Positions 6,253 to 6,598 of a stretch of 6,598 bases of DNA are shown here, in pieces. A program made the translations under genes and the position numbers. The notes below the pieces were generated by a model that saw only the letters and a list, made by a program, of their open reading frames with translations, ran no database searches and was not told the DNA's origin. How positions within the stretch are numbered: position 1 is the first letter of the stretch; every line of letters starts with the position of its first letter. Source of the stretch: Alphaproteobacteria bacterium (GTDB lineage: Bacteria; Pseudomonadota; Alphaproteobacteria; Sphingomonadales; Sphingomonadaceae); the NCBI GenBank assembly GCA_028293055.1, contig JAQGLD010000181.1:1-6598 (forward strand), given 5' to 3'.

Positions 6253-6598
6253 TCATTTCGTCCAGATGCCGACCAGGGCAGCAGCCGCGACCAGGACGAG
6301 AAACCCGTTGACGACGATCAGCAGCGCCGCCGGCAAGCGCCTCGTGTCGGGGTGCAGCGGCGAAATTCCCGGAAGCATTTCGCGCCACACCGCGGCGACG
6401 AAGCAGAAGGCGCTGAACAGCACCAGCAAGGTTGCGGTCGCGCTCGCCATCCAGGCCGGGACGAGATCGTGCAGCAAGGCTCGGGCGCCGACACCCGCGG
6501 CGAGCGCGGTCAGTCCGGTGCGCACCCAGGCCGCATAGGTGCGCTCCGCGGCGAGCAGGGTCCGGTCGGCGGCGAGGATGGTGCGGCGATCGGCGCTG
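6253..6598 (-). CDS. DUF202 (YidH-like) inner-membrane protein, 5'-truncated by the window edge
   Basis: The minus-strand frame is open to the window end and shows 114 residues before the stop. The N-terminal part contains DRTLLAAERTYAAWVRTGL (visible residues 11-29), the hallmark of DUF202 proteins, followed by three hydrophobic segments at about 28-45, 50-71 and 87-111, the usual three-helix layout. Family members are about 110-120 residues, so probably only a few N-terminal residues are missing. The function of the family is not established; E. coli YidH is a member. The GTG at 6525 lies inside the conserved WVRTG block and is not the start. The gene reads towards the lysozyme gene, with 215 nt between, so co-transcription is uncertain. 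Confidence 0.88.
   Translation of the reverse strand, partial: SADRRTILAADRTLLAAERTYAAWVRTGLTALAAGVGARALLHDLVPAWMASATATLLVLFSAFCFVAAVWREMLPGISPLHPDTRRLPAALLIVVNGFLVLVAAAALVGIWTK

Noticed and set aside
6126..6311. Small plus-strand ORF starting at 6126 with a CTYC motif
   Set aside because: Only one Cys pair, no SD, and its 3' part is antisense to the DUF202 gene. No support as a gene.

Overview
The window is high-GC DNA that reads as chromosomal sequence of an alphaproteobacterium, most likely a sphingomonad (Sphingomonadales). This inference rests on three things: the codon usage, the style of the KdpD/KdpE, Kup, DUF202 and GH24 lysozyme proteins, and a pair of short palindromic repeats around a CTGAACTCG core of a kind I associate with sphingomonad intergenic regions. 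No tRNA, rRNA, IS element, CRISPR array or complete prophage is visible.

Layout. Positions 1-3308 (+ strand) hold the 3' part of kdpD (potassium sensor histidine kinase; only its first few codons are missing) and the complete kdpE response regulator, joined by an ATGA stop/start overlap. The structural genes of the Kdp potassium ATPase, if linked, would lie upstream of the window. Positions 3309-3509 are a convergent intergenic region with two inverted copies of a 29-nt hairpin repeat. Positions 3510-5450 (- strand) hold kup, a complete potassium uptake permease with an unusual TTG start and no visible Shine-Dalgarno. Positions 5576-6037 (- strand) encode a small phage-type GH24 lysozyme with an intact catalytic triad, a strong ribosome binding site and a plausible promoter. 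Positions 6038-6252 have no convincing gene. Positions 6253-6598 (- strand) hold the 3' part of a DUF202 (YidH-like) small membrane protein that runs off the window end.

Functionally the left three genes form a potassium theme. KdpD/KdpE would sense potassium limitation or osmotic stress and switch on the high-affinity Kdp ATPase. Kup, transcribed towards them from the other side, is a separate uptake route. The lysozyme and the DUF202 protein have no evident functional link to potassium.

I looked for an undescribed system and see none. The most interesting signals are the repeat pair, whose two copies differ by compensatory changes in the stem, the anomalous start of kup, and the stand-alone lysozyme. 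Many long open frames antisense to or overlapping these genes are by-products of high GC and were left out.
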